From an uncultured Clostridiaceae bacterium (GTDB lineage Bacteria > Bacillota > Clostridia > TANB77 > CAG-508), in the NCBI GenBank assembly GCA_958417695.1, contig CATZDQ010000071.1, positions 1 to 8,184 on the forward strand: a stretch of DNA of 8,184 bases. The letters are read 5' to 3'. The notes beneath the pieces are model-generated. The model was not told the origin of the DNA, searched no databases, and saw only the letters and a program-made list of their open reading frames with translations. Position numbers and translations under genes: made by a program. Numbering within the stretch: position 1 is the first letter of the stretch; each line of letters begins with the position of its first letter. Of this stretch, positions 5,493 through 8,184 are shown piece after piece.

Positions 5493-6371
5493 ATGGGAAG
5501 AAAAGAAAAAAATAAAAGAGAACCTAATAATAGAAAAAAACAAATGGGAATTACTTTAATAAGCTTAGTCATAACAATTATTATATTAATTTTATTAGCA
5601 AGTATAAGTATAGAGATTTTAATAGGAGATAGTGGTATTATAAGAAAGGCAAAAGAAGCAAAAGAAGAGATAGGTCTAGCTCAAAATAAAGAAGAAAAGG
5701 CTATTGAAAAGTTGACTAATAGAATAAATGATGAAAAATTTGAAGAAGCAAAAACATACATAGAAATTAATGGAGAAAATATACAGTATACAACGCCGAG
5801 TATATACGCCAAAATAATTTTACAAGCTAATACAGAAGTATCTATAGCTGACTGCAAATGGACAGTAAACCATAGTAAAAATGCAATCAACGAAGAAGAA
5901 TATAAAAATAACTTTAAAGATAATCCAGAAACAGTAAAAATAACATTAGAAGAAGGAACTACTTATATCCATGTACTAACCGTAACAGAAGAAGGAGACA
6001 AAGTAGAAACGATTTCCAATCCTATAAGAGTTATACAAAACAAGCATAAACATACAGAAGCATGCAAGAAAGAAGTTACAATAAATGCAACTTGTTCTAT
6101 TTCTCTTGGAAGTATACCCGATGATCGATGGGAAGACCATGGATGTGGAAGTAAAGGACAGACACGCCACTGGAAGAGATACCATAATCATGCAGCTTGC
6201 GGAGCAGGAAGCATATTAGTAGATCATTTCATTTGTACGAAATGCGGAAATAACTGGATAGAAAATGACCCTTTTAGGGGAGCAGAATCGCATACCTATA
6301 CAAAAAAAGAAATACAAATTACATGTGGAAAACAAGAAGGACAAATAGAGTCTTATAAAATTTTATATTAA
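5493..6371 (+). CDS. Prepilin-like protein with His/Cys-rich C-terminal domain, 292 aa
   Basis: Numbered from Met at 5493. Residues 1-19 are a strongly basic leader ending QMG. The prepilin cleavage should fall before ITLISLVITIIILILLASIS (20-39), the pilin-type helix. GDSGIIRKAKEAKEE (45-59) is the same post-helix signature as in the gene at 865. Residues 60-85 are helical and charged. Residues ~89-182 look like a beta-sandwich of Ig-like type (GTTYIHVLTVTEEGDKVE). Residues 184-278 hold seven Cys and many His: HKHTEAC, DHGCG, HNHAACG, HFICTKCGNNW, and a last Cys at 278. This is a layout expected of one or two zinc sites. Mature position +5 is Ser, not Glu. It stands alone between a decayed region and a hairpin, just before pilus-assembly genes. 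A minor pilin or secreted pseudopilin is likely; the ligand is unknown. Confidence 0.82.
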   Translation: MGRKEKNKREPNNRKKQMGITLISLVITIIILILLASISIEILIGDSGIIRKAKEAKEEIGLAQNKEEKAIEKLTNRINDEKFEEAKTYIEINGENIQYTTPSIYAKIILQANTEVSIADCKWTVNHSKNAINEEEYKNNFKDNPETVKITLEEGTTYIHVLTVTEEGDKVETISNPIRVIQNKHKHTEACKKEVTINATCSISLGSIPDDRWEDHGCGSKGQTRHWKRYHNHAACGAGSILVDHFICTKCGNNWIENDPFRGAESHTYTKKEIQITCGKQEGQIESYKILY

Positions 6372-6376
6372 TAAAA

Positions 6377-6409
6377 TAAACCGTCATAAATTTAGTTTAT
6401 GGCGGTTTA
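6377..6409 (+). terminator. Hairpin terminator after the His/Cys prepilin-like gene
   Basis: A 14-bp stem, 6377-6390 with 6396-6409, has one G-U pair and a 5-base loop (tttag). It starts 5 bases after the stop. The U-tract is poor, so termination may be partial. Confidence 0.7.
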
Positions 6410-6435
6410 CTATGTCAGAAAAAGGAAAAAACAAA

Positions 6436-6456
6436 AATATTACAACAATATTACAA
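6436..6456. repeat. Two direct aatattacaa repeats upstream of the pilus-assembly promoter
   Basis: aatattacaa at 6436-6445 and again at 6447-6456, an 11-base period, about one helical turn. They lie about 36 bases upstream of the -35 box at 6492. They could be binding sites for a regulator on one face of the DNA, but such repeats also arise by chance in AT-rich DNA. Confidence 0.35.
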
Positions 6457-6491
6457 AGATATTAATTTTAGATTACAGTTATCTCATTTTA

Positions 6492-6520
6492 TTGTTTTTA
6501 AGCACTTTTTGTTGTACAAT
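6492..6520 (+). promoter_or_regulatory. Promoter of the SAF-protein / CpaE-like operon
   Basis: TTGTTT at 6492-6497, a 17-base spacer and TACAAT at 6515-6520. It overlaps the upstream TTG that would extend the SAF gene, supporting the ATG at 6566 as the true start. The leader would be about 40 bases. Confidence 0.6.
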
Positions 6521-6550
6521 GAAAGAAGTAATGATATTTTGTCAAAAAAT

Positions 6551-6557
6551 AAGGAGG
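6551..6557 (+). promoter_or_regulatory. Ribosome binding site deciding the start at 6566
   Basis: AAGGAGG, a full match to the anti-Shine-Dalgarno core, 8 bases before ATG 6566. The frame stays open upstream to a TTG at 6509, but that codon lies inside the promoter. Confidence 0.85.
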
Positions 6558-6565
6558 ATATAACT

Positions 6566-7474
6566 ATGGCAATGAATCCAATGCAAAGAAAAGCAAATAA
6601 TTATTTATTAATAGGTGTATTAGTAACACTACTAATTACAGGTACCATTATTGGTTTCCTATTTATACAATTAAATAAATTACAAACAGAAAAGAAGTCA
6701 GAAGCTAGCGCAATGAAAGAAGTGTACGTCGTATCTAGTGATATTAACTCGGGAGATACCGTTAGCTTAGATAAATTAAAAAAGCAACCTGTTGCAGCTT
6801 CTATGATACCAAGTAATGCACTTACCGTAGGAGATGTTACAGAAAACACCATAGCTAAAATAGCAGTTAAAAAAGGTAGTGTCATGACAGTAGACATGGT
6901 AACAGAAAGTGATAATCCAACAACAGATGATATGCGTGTGCAAGAATACAATATGGTATTATTACCAACACAAATTCAAACAGGTGATTATGTGGATATT
7001 AGACTTCGTATGCCATCTGGAGAAGACTTTATAGTCGTTTCTAAAAAACGTGTAGAACTTCCTACAATTGATGGAGTAGATTCTTATAGTAGTATTAAAC
7101 TTCAAATGTCAGAAGAAGATACCGTGGTCATGAGTAATGCCATTGTAGAAGCTTATATTATGAAAGGTTCCGTTTTATATGCTGCAACTTATGTAGAGCC
7201 AGGTATGCAAAATGGAGCAACCACTACTTATATACCAAAAGCAACTGTACAAGACTTAATGTATAGAAATCCAAATATTGTAACAGAAGCTAAAAATGCT
7301 TTAATGACTATCTATAATGCAAATCAATCTACTAGAAATAATGTTATTAATGGTGGTTTAAGCCAATATAGAGAAGATGAATTAGATAATATTCAAGAAG
7401 CAGTACAAGAACAAATTAATAAAGCTAAAGAAGAAAGACAAAGCTATTTAGAGTCTTTAGGTGCAACTTATTAA
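6566..7474 (+). CDS. CpaB/RcpC-like SAF-domain pilus assembly protein, 302 aa
   Basis: In Tad/Flp pilus systems CpaB/RcpC is a membrane-anchored, envelope-facing assembly factor. Residues 1-12 are a short cytoplasmic segment (MAMNPMQRKAN). Residues 13-36 form a TM helix (LLIGVLVTLLITGTIIGFLF). Residues ~51-113 form a SAF-type domain: EVYVVSSDINSGDTVSLDKL, then IPSNAL, then IAKIAVKKGSVMTVDMV. Next comes a beta-rich part with TQIQTGDYVDIRLRMPSGED (~136-155), matching the GDxVDv pattern of CpaB proteins. The last ~60 residues are helical and charged, ending YLESLGATY. In a Gram-positive cell with no outer-membrane secretin its partner must differ from that of the proteobacterial form. It is followed after 18 bases by the CpaE-like gene, so it is the first gene of an operon. 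Confidence 0.8.
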   Translation: MAMNPMQRKANNYLLIGVLVTLLITGTIIGFLFIQLNKLQTEKKSEASAMKEVYVVSSDINSGDTVSLDKLKKQPVAASMIPSNALTVGDVTENTIAKIAVKKGSVMTVDMVTESDNPTTDDMRVQEYNMVLLPTQIQTGDYVDIRLRMPSGEDFIVVSKKRVELPTIDGVDSYSSIKLQMSEEDTVVMSNAIVEAYIMKGSVLYAATYVEPGMQNGATTTYIPKATVQDLMYRNPNIVTEAKNALMTIYNANQSTRNNVINGGLSQYREDELDNIQEAVQEQINKAKEERQSYLESLGATY

Positions 7475-7492
7475 TAACGGAGGAAAATACAA

Positions 7493-8184
7493 GTGAAAAA
7501 AATTGGATTTATTGGAGCTTATGATAAAACAGACTTTGTAGTCTACATTGCCAAAATACTAGTAGAAACCGGTAAAAAGGTTCTACTAGTAGATGGCACC
7601 ATCACACAAAAAGCAAAATATATCATACCAACTATTAAGCCATCCAAAACTTATGTAACAGAATTTGAAGGAATTGACATAGCAGTTGGATTTGAAAACT
7701 TTGAAGATATTCGAAAATACTTAGGTCTGCCAACAGTAACCCCTTTTGAATATGATATTGCCTTAATCGATGTAGATAGCCCACAAGCTATTACCAGTTG
7801 GGATATCGAAAATGTAGATCAAAATTATTTTGTCACATCTTTTGATATGTACTCTTTGAAGAAAGGATTAGAAGCTATTAGTGGATTGGTAAATCCTTTA
7901 AAAGCAACCAAAATTCTTTTCTCTAGAGATGCTTTAAAAGAAGAAGATGACTATTTAAACTTTCTAGCATTAGGAACAAAGATAACTTGGGATGAGGAAA
8001 AAATATACTTACCTTTTGAAGTAGGAGACCAAACGGTTATCTATAATAACCAAAGAGTTTCTAAAATTAAATTTAGAAAGTTAAGCAACCAATATAAAAT
8101 GGGATTACAATATGTAGCACAAAAAATATTAGGACAAGAAGATTATAATCTATTACGAAAAACGTTTAGAAAAATAGAAAGAGG
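7493..8184 (+). CDS. CpaE/MinD-like protein with degenerate P-loop, N-terminal part (3' end outside window)
   Basis: GTG start with GGAGG (7479-7483) at 9-base spacing. The reading frame is open for 230 codons to the window end. The N-terminus KKIGFIGAYDKTDFVVYIAK has the place and fold pattern of a ParA/MinD/CpaE P-loop, but the canonical KGGxGK[ST] is replaced by GAYDKTD. KKVLLVDGT (28-36) matches the Walker A'-type strand, and YDIALIDVD (87-95) is the Walker B-like strand with Asp93. A later segment (about 180-230) with GDQTVIYNNQRVSKIKF is peculiar to this family. In Tad systems CpaE localises the assembly machinery at the inner membrane. Here ATP binding may be lost or altered. Its position straight after the SAF gene supports a pilus role. 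cpaF and tadB/tadC homologues would be expected downstream. Confidence 0.75.
   Translation, partial: MKKIGFIGAYDKTDFVVYIAKILVETGKKVLLVDGTITQKAKYIIPTIKPSKTYVTEFEGIDIAVGFENFEDIRKYLGLPTVTPFEYDIALIDVDSPQAITSWDIENVDQNYFVTSFDMYSLKKGLEAISGLVNPLKATKILFSRDALKEEDDYLNFLALGTKITWDEEKIYLPFEVGDQTVIYNNQRVSKIKFRKLSNQYKMGLQYVAQKILGQEDYNLLRKTFRKIER

Noticed and set aside
6509..6565. Upstream TTG extension of the SAF gene
   Set aside because: The TTG lies within the promoter (-10 at 6515-6520), and a perfect AAGGAGG precedes the ATG at 6566.

Overview
The window is AT-rich DNA (about two thirds A+T) with strong AAGGAGG-type ribosome binding sites, AT-rich hairpin terminators and every intact gene on the + strand. 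It contains a CdaA-type diadenylate cyclase, prepilins that begin with a KGITL.LV-like N-terminus, a DUF2651-like membrane protein and a TnpB relic. Together these point to a low-GC Gram-positive bacterium, most likely an uncultured anaerobic (gut-type) member of the Clostridia. This taxonomic call is inference from gene content and style.

Layout. (1) 1-2007: two tandem paralogous surface-protein genes. The first is cut by the window edge. The second is complete and reads prepilin signal/TM helix, long heptad coiled coil, phage-tail-fibre-like repeat module, unrelated beta-rich C-terminal domain. The two genes share a block of about 361 bp (1-361 and 1313-1673) and then diverge abruptly. An 8-bp tandem repeat and a perfect 21-bp hairpin separate them. 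(2) 2123-3345: a well-formed promoter, a 39-residue one-TM protein missed by length-limited ORF calling, cdaA (c-di-AMP synthase) and a terminator. (3) 3372-4712: truA (tRNA pseudouridine synthase), a DUF2651-like membrane protein with an unusual Cys-rich tail, and a three-armed set of mutually exclusive hairpins. (4) 4713-5462: no intact gene. The minus strand carries a decayed N-terminal fragment of an IS200/IS605-type TnpB gene, followed by a promoter candidate. (5) 5493-6409: a second type of prepilin-like protein with a beta-rich middle and a His/Cys-rich C-terminal domain, then a hairpin. (6) 6436-8184: promoter, a CpaB/RcpC-like SAF protein, and the start of a CpaE/MinD-like protein that lacks a canonical Walker A motif. 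This looks like the head of a Tad/Flp-like or type IV pilus assembly operon that continues past the window.

How the parts fit. The prepilin-like proteins carry type III (prepilin peptidase) signals and sit beside pilus-assembly genes, so they may be substrates, minor pilins or tip proteins of one surface-appendage system. The coiled-coil/tail-fibre pair looks like a shared stalk with interchangeable heads. The 25 or so silent differences against one amino acid change in the shared block show that the stalk is kept under protein-level constraint while the head is replaced. CdaA and TruA are housekeeping genes lying between the appendage genes.
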